In this document: positions 28,009-38,640 of the stretch, in pieces
Layout of the letters: each line of letters opens with the position of its first letter
Numbering within the stretch: the stretch's first letter is position 1
NCBI GenBank assembly: GCA_900618425.1
Contig: UZAN01039641.1
Location: forward strand, 62,719 to 126,718
Reading direction: 5' to 3'
Origin: Echinostoma caproni
Taxonomy: Eukaryota; Platyhelminthes; Trematoda; Plagiorchiida; Echinostomatidae
DNA length: 64,000 bases
The notes under the pieces: model-generated
The model's database searches: none
What the model saw: the letters and a program-made list of their open reading frames with translations, nothing else
What the model was told of the DNA's origin: nothing
Program-made: the position numbers and the translations under genes

Positions 28009-28602
28009 TCACAGAATGATTCCTAGGTAACTGTGACCGAAGATATCTAATCCTCCACTGTACTCAACTGTAAGTGGCCAGGTTTTGCAGCCGTATAGCA
28101 AGACAGGACGGACTAGTGCGGAGTGAGCTCGTATATTTGTCCTTGAACTGATTGCATTTATACGCAAAAAGGAATTCTTCAGCTGTAGAAACGCCTTTCT
28201 CACTACACTGAGGTTTAGTTGTACCTGTTCTTTTGCCTGGCCGTTGGGGATTATAGTTGAGTCCATGTATTTAAAGCTTTCAACAGATTCCATCTGCTCA
28301 CCAGTTAGTTTTAAAGCATTTTTCGGATGTATTGGTAATGTCGCAAACGATCTCGGAGGCATGCCGAGTGATGCGTTCACCCCTGTCGCACTCCAGATCC
28401 TAAATCGAACGTGCATGAGTCTTTGTTGTATATGGAATTCGGGAACTAGTGTTAGAATAGTGGGACCTTTTGGGGTTGACAAGTTTAACTGGGACACCAT
28501 CGGCCAGGACTCTGTTCCAGAGGGAGTCACGATCCATGAAATGGAATGCTGCACGAAACTCAATGATGCACACTGCTGTGGGTTGTTGAAACTTGTGGCC
28601 AT
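28009..28602 (-). pseudogene. RTE-like LINE, post-RT (connection) fragment
   Basis: The reading frame overlaps the previous fragment in another phase. It becomes recognisable only in its second half: LPIHPKNALKLTGEQMESVE, then KYMDSTIIPNGQAKEQVQLN and LVRPVLLYGCKTWPLTVE. These match the region downstream of the active site in flatworm RTE elements. The YADD-bearing segment of roughly 100 residues is missing between the two fragments. Confidence 0.75.
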
Positions 28603-28795
28603 GTTTCAAGAGTTGAAGTAAAGTAAATATTTGGTCAACGCAGCCCACACCGGGGTGGAATCCATGCTGGTTCTGACGGGTGCGCGCATGCCTTGTTGCA
28701 GCATAGCGGTTCGGCAAAAATGATGCAAAATCTTTGGTCACCATCACAATTAAACTGGTGTTTCTGTAGTTTTTGCACACTGATTTGTCACCCAT
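28400..28795 (-). pseudogene. RTE-like reverse transcriptase, N-terminal fragment
   Basis: Longest uninterrupted part of the LINE's palm-finger region. It contains KSVCKNYRNTSLI, QNQHGFHPGVGCVDQIF and IIEFRAAFHFMDRDSLW, matching the KGDxxxCxNYRxISL, GFRPGRGCIDQ and FVDFxxAFDSVDRxSLW blocks of the family. The aspartates of the FDSVDR block are partly altered (FHFMDR). It stops before the catalytic YADD block. Confidence 0.75.
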
Positions 28796-30094
28796 TTAAG
28801 GAAAAGGTTATAAAATCGATGTGGTCCAGTTAGTTGCGCAAATTTCAGTTTACAAGATTGTAAACCGCAGGCTACTGAGAGGGTTTAAATGGCTAGGGAA
28901 CATCTTGCGTAGATTTCCGCTGATATCCCATCCTCGCTGAGAAACTTCCGCGGCTGGAGATGATTCGTGATATCTGAGGTTTCCTCTACTGATGCAGGAG
29001 CTCAGAATTCTTCGTACGGCAATAAAGGCGAAGAGGACGCTTGCGGAGTTTCGATTGAGGTTGACAGAGAAGGAAACTGAAGGGTTCCACCAACTAAGAC
29101 ATTTTCCTTCCATATCAGAAATGAGGTCACCGGAGGCGCAGCGCAACACGGACTAGGTGACTATTGCTTGCCCAGTGTTGATTGAATAAACCGGAATAGG
29201 GTCACCTAGGTTGGCTGCTGTCTCCATTTTGCACCATTTCATTCCAGTAGGTGTATCTACCGTTTCTGGCCGATGATGTTGATTGACCTCTATTATTTCG
29301 ATAAGCGGCCTCACTGGTCGCATTAGGTAACTGAATCCTGTGGTCGAATATCCAGTCCTTCAGAACACGTGACTAGTTGGTGTAGAGCAGCTTAATGTAC
29401 CGACGACTTCAGCCTGGTCCACTGAGATTCAACCCAACATTCTGTGCGTACTTGAGTACTGAGGGGATAGTTCGACACTTGTCCAGTTATCATGTCCATC
29501 AGTGCTTGGCATTTACCACCGTTTTTTAGTGGAGTTTGGAGGGGACGGCCTTCCTGCGAGTTGTTAGATGGATTCTAAATTTTGCGCGAACTAGCACATT
29601 AACAGATCCGCTTTTGTTCCCGCTTTCAGCCTCGCGATAAGATCGACAGTCTATAGCCGAAGAAATCCATCGTGAACGGATGAGGTGATTTAGTTGGTTC
29701 ATCCGTCGGTAAATTACCAAGTCAGAGGATGCCTTTCAGATGTTGAAACCGCGTTTTGATAATAAATAGTCTATTATAATCGGCAACTTTGAACTGCTCG
29801 TTACCATTCTTGTAGCGCCGACCCAAACCAAACCTCTCCACATTTTCTTTCATGGAGCGTTCCAATACCCTGATATGACAAGTACATCCCGTTTGGGTAA
29901 TTCATTAACAAATGAATGAACGCTGCCGCGGCTAACTGACATTGTGCTTCGATCTAACCGCATGCATGCTGGATTATTCTGTCGGATTAAATTCAACTTA
30001 TTGAACATAATATAACATGTTTTATCAAGTTACTTTGGGTAAAAACATCAGTTTAGTTATTATTGTCCAATACGAAAGCAGTTTGAGCAACTAG

Positions 30095-30370
30095 CAACCT
30101 ACAAGTGCAAATGACGATAAAATTTAACAGTAAACAAGTATTCTCATTAAACATTCTCAATCATTTCACACTTATTCACTAATTGGTGCAGTTTGCTGTC
30201 ATTCACTTTCTCATTTTGAAAAGGCATTCTGTGCATAGAGACGACCGGTTTTGGTGTGCGTGTGAGCGCTTGTCTGAGCATGCGCGTTATATGGAAGAGA
30301 TTGCATGTCAGTGATTTCATAATCGTTGACGCGAATGTTGATTTGTGCATCAATCAGACACGTGGTGTTT
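30095..30370 (+). repeat. Dispersed repeat family, copy C (3'-truncated)
   Basis: Starts with ACAAGTGCAAATGAC, matching TAAGTGCAAACAG in copy A. It then has TCAATCATTTCACAC, TTATTCACTAATTGGTGCAG, GTGCATCAATCAGAC and related segments, and loses similarity near 30370. It lies just beyond the 5' side of the LINE remnant. Confidence 0.65.
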
Positions 30371-32761
30371 TATTCGTTTTATTAGCTTTATACGAAGTAA
30401 ATCAAGTGGTCAACGTTAAATGAATAAAAAACTCTTTTCTCGACGGGCAGGCTTTTCCTGGTTAATTTTAGTTGTTTTCTGATGCCCGTTTCATAAATTG
30501 AAACACTCCCGACGACAGTTATTCGTTTGACTTGAGGCTCATCCATGTTCAGTCCAACCGAATCACTATGAACTCAAAGAATGAAGAGGAAGCAGACAGT
30601 AAACCAAACTACGACGAACACTTGCATGTTCTATTTAAACTCAAAGAGAAAGTTGCGTTGAGAGAATCGGAAATGGTTTCAAAGTAGGAGTAAACTCTGT
30701 GAAATTAATCCCTTCTTCCAAATACTAGTGCCAGTAAAAAGGGATACAAGGTTGATGGACTATTACTACAATCAGGCAATTCGTGTGCATGTTTGACGCA
30801 TCCTAGAGGATGTATATTCGGCTAATACCTTATCATCTCAACGCAAAAGAATAAGTACTTGTATATGGCATGAGAAACTGGAAGCCACAAACCAAGTGGC
30901 ATGGCCATCAACGCAGTATCGTTGTGAGTTCAGATACATATTGTTCGTAGTTACTGAGAGAACGAGCTAAATATTATAAAACATATGTGCGCTAAGATTT
31001 AGTGTTAAAGAGTTGAAGAGCTGGATAAACATTTTCCCGGATTATGGTTTAAAGGCTTTCGGGAATGTTTAAAGACAATAAACTTGATGAGTAGCTTTCG
31101 ATGAATGTAACTGTATTTGGATAGGCGTTTGCAAGACTTACAGATAAGTAAATAATATTTCGAGAGTAAATCAGAAAGCGTTACTGGAGAACCGCACTGA
31201 ACTACATCGTTGACAATGCACTAAACACATGAAAAACAGTGTACGGCGAATGGCAGAAAATAGTGACTTTCTCGGTGTCATGAAAACTGCAGTGATAAAA
31301 TCTACACAACAAATGACAATCGCGACATTACGAATAATGAGAAATGTTTGAAGTTTGAGCAGTCCATCAAATTGGTCGCCATAACCGAAAATAGAATATC
31401 GGTGCACTTGGAATCATCTAAAAGTACATCACGGCAATAAAAACTGTCAAATGCGCTAAAGCTGCCCATCAAACAGAATGAGTGAATGCTGTTGCAGAAC
31501 AATGAAAAAGCAATATTATCAATCTAAAGAATAAACAATGGTTACAGGCGAAAGAGATAACACAAAAAATTAAAAGAGCTGTAAGATCTCTTCTCGTGAT
31601 ACATCTTGATCATAGAGTATGGACTCGAGTGATTATGTTTCAACACAAGGCGTCCCAGAGATGATTGTGGTAAGCTTCCATTCGTCACCACTCTCTTTCT
31701 ATCTCCGAAAAGCGATTATGCAATCACTTCATAGAAAATATACTTGTGATACGAACACAAAATATACTTGATTCAGCAAAGCATTATTTAAATTATATCA
31801 ATATATATTGCTAAATGGACCGCGTGTAAGGAAAGTTTCAGGTCCGATGTTCCTAACCCACAAGTTTTAAACGGACACTACAAAGCTTTTTGATGGTTCT
31901 ACAAAACAGAACCACACGCGGGGAGTAGGGAATACTGTATTTCACACCCAGCTAGCGACCGTTTTGAGCATAAAAGCTTAGACAAGCGTTTTATATTGTC
32001 CCAATTTCATTAGGTCACAATTTAAATGCCAACCTTTCAAAAGAAACTTTCTTTTTGCATGAAATAATGCTAGGATTCAAGTTTTCGTTTGTTGTTGTTC
32101 TGTATTGACTGGAATCAAAATCAGGCGTAGTATGAGAACAATCAGCCTACCTTTGTCTTTCCTGCTTTCTTTCTAAGCTGTCTGTTCCTGCTTCCGTTCA
32201 CTCTTAGTTCGGCACCATTCCGCGACTTGTAGATGATGCTCTTTGAGTAAAACCAGAGTTTGGTTTGTCTCTATGTACGTTTAGCACACAGTTGCCCAAA
32301 AGCCGTAAGTGAAATATACATAGATCAAGCACACAATGAGACGAGGAATTAGACAGATAAAGCACAGACCATTTGATCCCTACTCATAGTTGTATTGAAT
32401 ATATATGTATTATTTTCATTTTCAAAACAACTGGAAGTAGTACAATCAACAAACTTCAGTTTGACTTGTTAGAAAAAAGATCTAGTTAACATAATTCATT
32501 CTAACTTTGGAATATTTGGAATATATTTATTTATATATTTATGCGTGTTATTGAGTTGAGAATGCAATGATGGAGTTGGGGCTCGAAAACCGTTATCAAC
32601 AACAAGAGTTACAAGCAACGGGTAGTAATTGGATTGGAAGAAGTTTAGGGACAGTAGGGATGAGAAGAACACCGAAGCTGGACGGCATCTGAAACTTGCT
32701 GCCAGCTCACTCTGCCTAGTGTGTGTATATATGTCGATATTGGACTGCAGTAGCTTGTCTA
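30371..32761. other. No recognisable gene
   Basis: AT-rich intergenic sequence downstream of the cholinesterase gene. A TG-rich stretch at 32718-32812 borders the gene's likely 3' UTR. Confidence 0.55.
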
Positions 32762-32767
32762 TTTATT
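32762..32767 (-). terminator. Candidate polyadenylation signal for the cholinesterase message
   Basis: The AATAAA hexamer on the minus strand lies about 520 bases beyond the stop codon at 33290. It is the first clear hexamer I noticed downstream of the stop codon; another AATAAA overlaps the last coding codons at about 33307-33312 and is too early. Placement is inferred from motif and distance only. Confidence 0.3.
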
Positions 32768-33289
32768 ATGCATGTGTGTGTTCACTGGTGTGTCTGTGTG
32801 TGTTTCAGCTCTCTTTTGCTCTGTTCAATGGTTGGGAATAAGAAAAGGGGAAACATCATTGGCACGAGTGTCGCGGCCGATCTAGGTAAGTTGTAGTTCT
32901 GGGGACAGATTACGAGTGCGGATATCCGTTCGTTGTCTCACGGTTAAACACATCCGTTTGAATTGTGCGCTCGGATTGTTTTGCTTGGGGGAATTTCCTT
33001 CTAGGTTCGCTTTTATCTTTGTGTTCGGAAACGAACCGTTCGTTTCACGATGGAGGTGTACAAGTGCGTGCGTAAGGTTAGGAATATTTGGATCACTTTG
33101 ACTGGGTAGGAAGGGAAATTTCCAACCAACGTTTGTGTGCATTTGATAGAGAGAGATTGTTAGTCTGTTTGTACGTGTGTATGTGTGCTAAAAGCCATGT
33201 CGAATTCTTGTGTTAAGCGAAAAAGAGGGGAAGAACTTAGGTCGTAAGTTGAGTATTAACACGTTCGTGGCAAGATTCGCGTTTTCTAT

Positions 33290-33369
33290 TTAGTTCCAAA
33301 AGGCTTTTATTCGCAGAATGGAGAGGAAGATCAAGAGCAGAACGAAACGATTGATCATCTGATGTGATG
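33290..33369 (-). CDS. Acetylcholinesterase-type gene, coding exon 4 (hydrophobic C-terminal tail)
   Basis: Small terminal coding exon, 80 nt including the TAA stop at 33292-33290. The acceptor is a textbook pyrimidine-rich tract followed by CATTTCAG (AG at 33371-33370), and its phase matches the exon 3 donor. It adds 26 residues, ASHQMINRF followed by a run of Val, Leu, Ile and Phe, ending RIKAFWN. A separately encoded hydrophobic tail is typical of cholinesterases anchored by GPI or by a membrane segment, and a GPI-anchored surface enzyme is established for schistosomes. Here the small residues Ala-Ser before the hydrophobic run could serve as the attachment region, but the charged RIK near the end leaves a plain transmembrane anchor possible. 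The exon was found only by frame and splice logic, so confidence is lower than for exons 1-3. Confidence 0.7.
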
Positions 33370-33969
33370 CTGAAATGAATGAATAACGGAAATTGAAAAA
33401 GGGTGATGTATATCGAAGATTATGTTTGAATATATAATACGAGATCATTATTTGAAATTGATTCAATATGGAACTCCCCGTTTGTAAACACCGGTTGTGC
33501 ACGAGAGTTTCAGTCCAGAAGCTAGTTGCAGATCAGTATCACCCAAAATGTATTCGGCAAACTTACCAGAGTCACTCCATTCGCACATACGTCGAAAAAA
33601 CTGAGACTCAAAAACAATAATATCTTATGTCGACTCGTCTATATTTTCAAAATCCGTTTGGTTTTGCCTCCAGAATATCGAATTCTTACATCATGTTTTG
33701 AAACTTATGTTTTATTTGTTTGGATTTATTCGTAAGCAGCATTATTTTATTAAGTGAAATTCACAAGCAGTTTGTCAACATTTGAACAAACCAAGTGACG
33801 TGATTCCGTGCTCCTCAATGAAGGCAACGTTAGTTAACCATCAGTTAGTTATATTTTTCATATTCTAATTCAGGTTTGTCCATCCTCACTTTTGATCTGC
33901 TGTGCAGTAGAACTCGAAAACGATAGCATTATGCATAAGTAAACTTCAGAAATGCAAAATATTACTTAC
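33370..33969 (-). other. Cholinesterase intron 3 (600 bp)
   Basis: GT at 33969-33968 and AG at 33371-33370, phase 1. The intron contains AATAAA hexamers on the minus strand (for example near 33710-33716) that could end a transcript that keeps the intron. No other gene is seen. Confidence 0.7.
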
Positions 33970-34175
33970 CGATATCCGGATACGCAATTCTTCGTTCTGC
34001 CTCCATCAAATGAAGCCAAAATTCACATTCCTTTTCACGTAGTCTGCTGCCGGGTTCCATGTTCTGTTTTAGAACGAAATGATCGGTCTCATTTGGTTGT
34101 TTCGTTTCATCGGAATAGGACTTGTACGGTGGCCATTGCGGTATACCTAAAGTTCCAGAGTTTCCATTCGGATCT
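33970..34175 (-). CDS. Acetylcholinesterase-type gene, coding exon 3 (residues 608-676)
   Basis: Begins after a GCCGCCAG acceptor (AG at 34177-34176). The first base A completes a glycine codon, restoring the family hallmark FAKTG|DPNG across a 312-bp intron (34176-34487). It encodes IPQWPPYKSY, the conserved surface segment after the catalytic His, then KECEFW with Cys658, the partner of Cys524 in the third disulfide. It ends GATATCG|GTAAGT at 33970 in phase 1. Reading straight on without splicing gives only Gly-Lys then a stop at 33964-33962, so an unspliced message would encode a 678-residue form without the hydrophobic tail. Confidence 0.87.
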
Positions 34176-34487
34176 CTGGCGGCGTATATGTACACAAAAG
34201 CAGAAGGGCAAATTTCAATCACTGAATCCAAGCTGGAATGTTTATTGGTTGGATTAGCTTACATGCATTTAAGAAGGCACAGTGCCGTCGTAGGAATACC
34301 ATTAAAAATCCTGTAGTTTGTTGATTCATCAGAAACCTCAAATATAAAAGTAAAAATATTCCCTTGCAGCTTCTGTCCTAATTTTCCCTTGCAAGTATTT
34401 GTTATCGGTGGAATTTTAATCACAAATGCAAAATAGAAATTTATCAATGCATTTACGAATGCAGGGCAGAAGAACATGATTTATTAC

Positions 34488-35431
34488 CCAGTTTTCGCGA
34501 AGTTCACCCAGAGCTGTTGCATCAATTCACCAAATTTGATTTCTTCATCGGTAAATCCGAAAAATGTTTTTGTAAAATCAGTCGAATGGGGCATACCAAA
34601 CACGTAATGTATTTCATATCCGTGCATGACTCCAGTCCATGCCGGAAATGGTAATTTACTCGACGGTTGTGTGAAATAATACAAGTAAACTTTAGCCTCA
34701 GATCGTCTTGCGGCCAAATCAGCAAATTCCAGAACGGGACAGACAAAGTCCACATCTGAGGCTAAATCACTCAACCGTTTCATGACCTCCTCTCCGGTTA
34801 GTTTTATGTTGTTGGGGTTGGAATATCCAGTACTGGTGTTCAACATCATTGGTAGATTATAGAACGCTGCAGGTAGAGCGGTCAGCTCCGGGTGCAGATA
34901 TTTCTGATCTAGAATTTCCAAAGCCGTGATCCACTGAAAATCAGCTCTTTGACCAGTACTGCCCAGTACTTCACGCAGTCCTGATTTTTTTATAGATTCC
35001 GGCAAACTAACTTGGCCCGTATCAGATAAAAACACGGTATTCTCCATGGACAATCCGTAAAGAAGAAAGTAAATAGCTTCATCTTGGTTCACACCGATTA
35101 GCAGCTCCGTAGTTGGTCGGAACTTCTGGGGTGATTTCAGAATCTCTCTTGGATGTGTCGGCAAAAAGTCACCGTCAATCACGGCCGAGAGTGGTACCTC
35201 GAAATAGCGACGACTACTGGTCGCCCAACCGGGGTATGCCCCTTTTCCTAGTTGAGATTTGGTCATTTTCTTAAAGAAATTTTCCCACATGGTTTTATTT
35301 CTTTGCACGCCGTCATCTTCGTGAATCGAATCCAAATTGTTAACCAGGTCCATGGGATCCACTTTCTGCAAGCATCGGATAGTCATGGCAGGATCAGCTG
35401 CCGGATCAGGACAGTTGCAAGCTTTGGAGAA
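34488..35431 (-). CDS. Acetylcholinesterase-type gene, coding exon 2 (residues 294-607)
   Basis: Central-to-C-terminal catalytic part. It starts after a TCATTTCAG acceptor (AG at 35433-35432) in phase 0 and joins exon 1 as RAAV|FSKACNCP, matching the family's conserved region before the second disulfide. It ends ACTGG|GTAATA, leaving two bases of a glycine codon. Landmarks are Cys298 or Cys300 with Cys313 (second disulfide; one cysteine is extra), the VIDGDFLP block at 376-384, catalytic Glu411, WTGVMHGYEIHYVFG with catalytic His563, Cys524 and the conserved WVNFAKTG end. By eye, the acyl-pocket phenylalanines of vertebrate enzymes map to Phe370 and Val372, and Torpedo Phe330/Phe331 map to Tyr414/Phe415. 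This points to a wider, invertebrate-type acyl pocket. An insertion of about 25 residues precedes Cys524. No stop or frameshift interrupts it. Confidence 0.9.
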
Positions 35432-36614
35432 CTGAAATGAAATAAATAACATAGATGACAGATGAAAACAAGCAGTCGGATCAGAGGTGTTAGATTATAC
35501 TTCACAAATTGTATCCCACAGTGTTGCTTCATTAAAAGAACACACATTATACATCATTGAGATCAGAGAACATAGAAAATAGGTGATTTTCGATTAATCA
35601 GTAAGAAGATGGCATATTCAAACGTGCAGACAGGTACATTGAGCATCCTGGCAGACATTCGCCAAACCATGAGCACAGTAGACACAGTACAGTTCATTTT
35701 TTTAAATTCTTTTTTAATTGGGCTGTTAATAGGGCTGATGTTTTATAATGCTGAATAAATTTGGATTTCAACAAGCAAACACAGGTCTGTTACTCGATGT
35801 AAACAGGAAGAGATTACATAATGAAAGCCATCGACTTAAAATTAGACTGAACTTGGAAAAACAATCCAATTATTCTTCTATATATATATATTTTTATCTT
35901 TACTGTACACCAACAAAATACACTCTCCATTTCTGCGGTTTCTCTAGTTGTCCAAGAACAGAGACTCCCTGACTATTTGAAGGAAAAACCGGCAATAAAC
36001 CCATAGACGCTATTGCATACTATCTGATCTATCCCTTGGCTCCAGATGTGTTATCCCAAAACCGCGAATCATCTTTCCATCCAACTGATGTATCATTTCT
36101 CCTTTGCCTTATCGGATGCGACTGGCAACACACAGACAGAAATAAACATTTCACCGGTATCTTCAGTTAAAATAGTTCTCTTTCGTTAGGTTCCTATTTT
36201 CAGTTTACATCGCACAAACAGTAGGCGTTTTATATGGAAGCGCACTGTATATTATATATGTATATCTCCCAATAAGTGCACATGGAGTTCAACTAGCAGT
36301 GGTGTGTCATTGAAGTGCTTTACATAAAGGGCCGACTAGGAGTACATCTCAAATTCTGTATCGGCTTTCTGAGGAGGAAGAAGAGTCAATGGACATCCTG
36401 ATAAACTTCCTGAGTGTCACAGTAAACCGTATAGGAAAAACGGGCCTATGATAAGAGGGGCATAATGGCAAGTGAGATTTTCAGGGTAAAGTATTTTTAA
36501 CGGAATCCGGCACACTTTTACGTTAGCTTGTCTTAGAACATATAGGACAGTCTGATTTCGCGTCTGTAAATCCACTAGTTGACTGAAACATTATTTTCTC
36601 TCTAAAACCTTATT

Positions 36615-36695
36615 AATGCGTGCGTTACCAAGTGTTTAGGTTACCAACTTGTGACCTGGGAGTCCCGAGTTCGAACCGCTCCACCGCCACCTGTC
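36615..36695 (+). repeat. tRNA-derived sequence (SINE head or tRNA pseudogene)
   Basis: The B box GAGTTCGAACC is at 36667-36677. It is preceded by a D-arm-like TTACCAAGTGTTTAGG and by ACTTGTGACCTGGGAGTCCC, a spacing and wording typical of tRNA-derived elements. No matching acceptor stem is visible. A T-rich and A-rich stretch follows (36700-36810). Confidence 0.5.
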
Positions 36696-38542
36696 TTCTC
36701 TATTTCTGTTTTTTCTCAGGCAGCCTTTGTATGGTCGCAGTCGCCTTCGTGAAAGCTGACTATACATTTGTATTTTTAATAAATAAAAAAAGAATTAAAA
36801 GGAAATTTATCATTATTATCTTGAACATCATCTGCGCTGGCGTTGCCTTAGGTATGGACAGAAACGGAGCTCAAATTTTGTAAGCAAGTATAGAAACAAC
36901 TTTTACACAATTTTTTCCTTTATAATGGTTCAGAGAATGACGAGTTATCTGGTTATCAGTATGTATTCACTGCGACTATTTTCTCGAGTTGATCCACCCG
37001 ATTTTTGGAAATACACTAAATAGCTAAAATGCATTGCTTTTGACAGTCACTTCACGGAAAAACGACGTTCTCTATACACACAAGCAAAATGCTCCAGATT
37101 CCTTGTCCTTTCTAGCATTCTTATCTATTTCCGTACTATATGTTTTACGTAGCTTATGATTTATAAAGTTATGTTTCACCTTATCGATTGACAGTAGTAA
37201 CCTAATTGTCCACAACTCAAAATCGTTACATCTGTTTGATTCTTAAAACACTGACAAGAAAATGCAACTATAAAATTATTTTAATTTTGCTCACGTGTTG
37301 ATGAGCGGTTAGGTTTGACTAAAGATTTAAAGTCAATTCCTGTTAAGCCAGATCTTTATCCGAAACGATCATACAGGCAGAATCGACTACATGATAATGT
37401 GAATTTCAGTTACTCACTATTAACAGTGGTAACTTTGATAGAAACCGAGGGAAAAAATTAAACGAAGCACCTTATCACCAGGGAAAAATTCTGTTTCTCC
37501 GGTCCAAGAACAGCCTTACAAACGAACAGAGGTACAAGTATATAGATACTGAGTTTTCTCGTTTTCTCTTATCTACCCACATAATAAATTGACCTCGTCA
37601 GATGATGCAAACATAATTGTTTTTGACAATCACAGTTGACTAGTTTCCACCGAGCTCCGAAATTTGTTTGTTAAACCAGCACCCAAAGAGATGTGTTTAT
37701 CCCCTATAATACTTCAATGATCACAACTAGCTCCCATTTGCTCATTCACACACCGCTTCTCAAACTCCACACTCACAATTAACATCAGCCCTCACGACTG
37801 ACTTCTTCACGACACATGTGCACACGAACACACGTACACACACCCGTACCGGTTCATTGTCCCGCACCAACAATTACGCTTCCAATCACTCATCTACCCA
37901 GTCACGCTTAATGGATGCATTTTCATTATCTGTTCGGTGACAGTTCCATCGAACTGAGATCGTTACGAGGCATTTGAGGTTTTGTTTTGGCTGTTGAGCC
38001 GGTTAAACAATCGGTGCTGTTGTTGCTGATGATGACTGTTTCCGTCTTTTTTGTTTTCAGCATTAAACTCGGAGTGGGAGAAAGATAAGTTCACGTTTCA
38101 TAGGTGTTTGATGGAAACGAGACAGTTGATTAATAAAATTCGCTGAAGTCATTTCCATTTCACATTTTTCTATATACAATTTGTTGAACACTTAAAAATA
38201 TACCCCGGTTCAACCTGAGCAGTAAATGAGATTCTCATTGCTCAACACGTGATAATAGATCATAACTGACTGCATAATCATTTGCCCATAGGTTTTATAT
38301 CAACGATGAAAGATTACAGTTAAATTACTGCTAACCATATTGTATTCAACTTTTGATTAAGAATAACCCTATGTATTCCCAACCGTCGTTAAATCTGTGC
38401 ATAATTCATTACCCTCATTTGTTCTTTTGATGCGAACCAATAACCTCTCGGACTTCAGTTTCACACAAATCCTCAGTTCATCCAATCAAACATTGACTTG
38501 GAAGCACTAGTTACGAGTTTCTCTTGTTAGAGCTCAGCAGTT

Positions 38543-38640
38543 GTGCACATTCATTTCCCCATTCGGGCTTTGAACTCGGGATCCATCGAAAATAATGCTT
38601 GTGTTACCACGAGGCTAAAAGCTCATACGACACGTTTTCC
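38543..38640 (-). repeat. tRNA-derived sequence (SINE head or tRNA pseudogene)
   Basis: On the minus strand the A box TAGCCTCGTGG (38617-38607) is followed by TTTCGATGGATCCCGAGTTC and a degenerate B box GAGTTCAAAGCC (38577-38566). The order and spacing fit a tRNA-derived promoter. It lies inside cholinesterase intron 1, in the same orientation as the gene. Confidence 0.45.

Larger units (their letters stand above)
27640..29950 (-). mobile_element. RTE-class LINE, degenerate (endonuclease to C-terminal region)
   Basis: Minus-strand remnant of an RTE-like non-LTR retrotransposon. From its 5' side: LPKRDVLVISGYWNAP (about 29910-29860), the endonuclease GDxNA block with D changed to Y. Then VERFGLGRRYKNGNEQ and a downstream frame with IDCRSYREAESGNKSGSV (29.70-29.53 kb), where the catalytic SDH reads SVN. 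Next is reverse transcriptase sequence MGDKSVCKNYRNTSLI to DRDSLWNRVLADG (28795-28450). Finally GEQMESVESFKYM and VRPVLLYGCKTWPL (28350-28060) and a C-terminal block with DHRSWATAIRDI (27.73-27.66 kb). The stretch that should hold the YADD active site is absent. Multiple stops and shifts make it dead. The part at 28850-29520 is too decayed to read. Confidence 0.8.
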
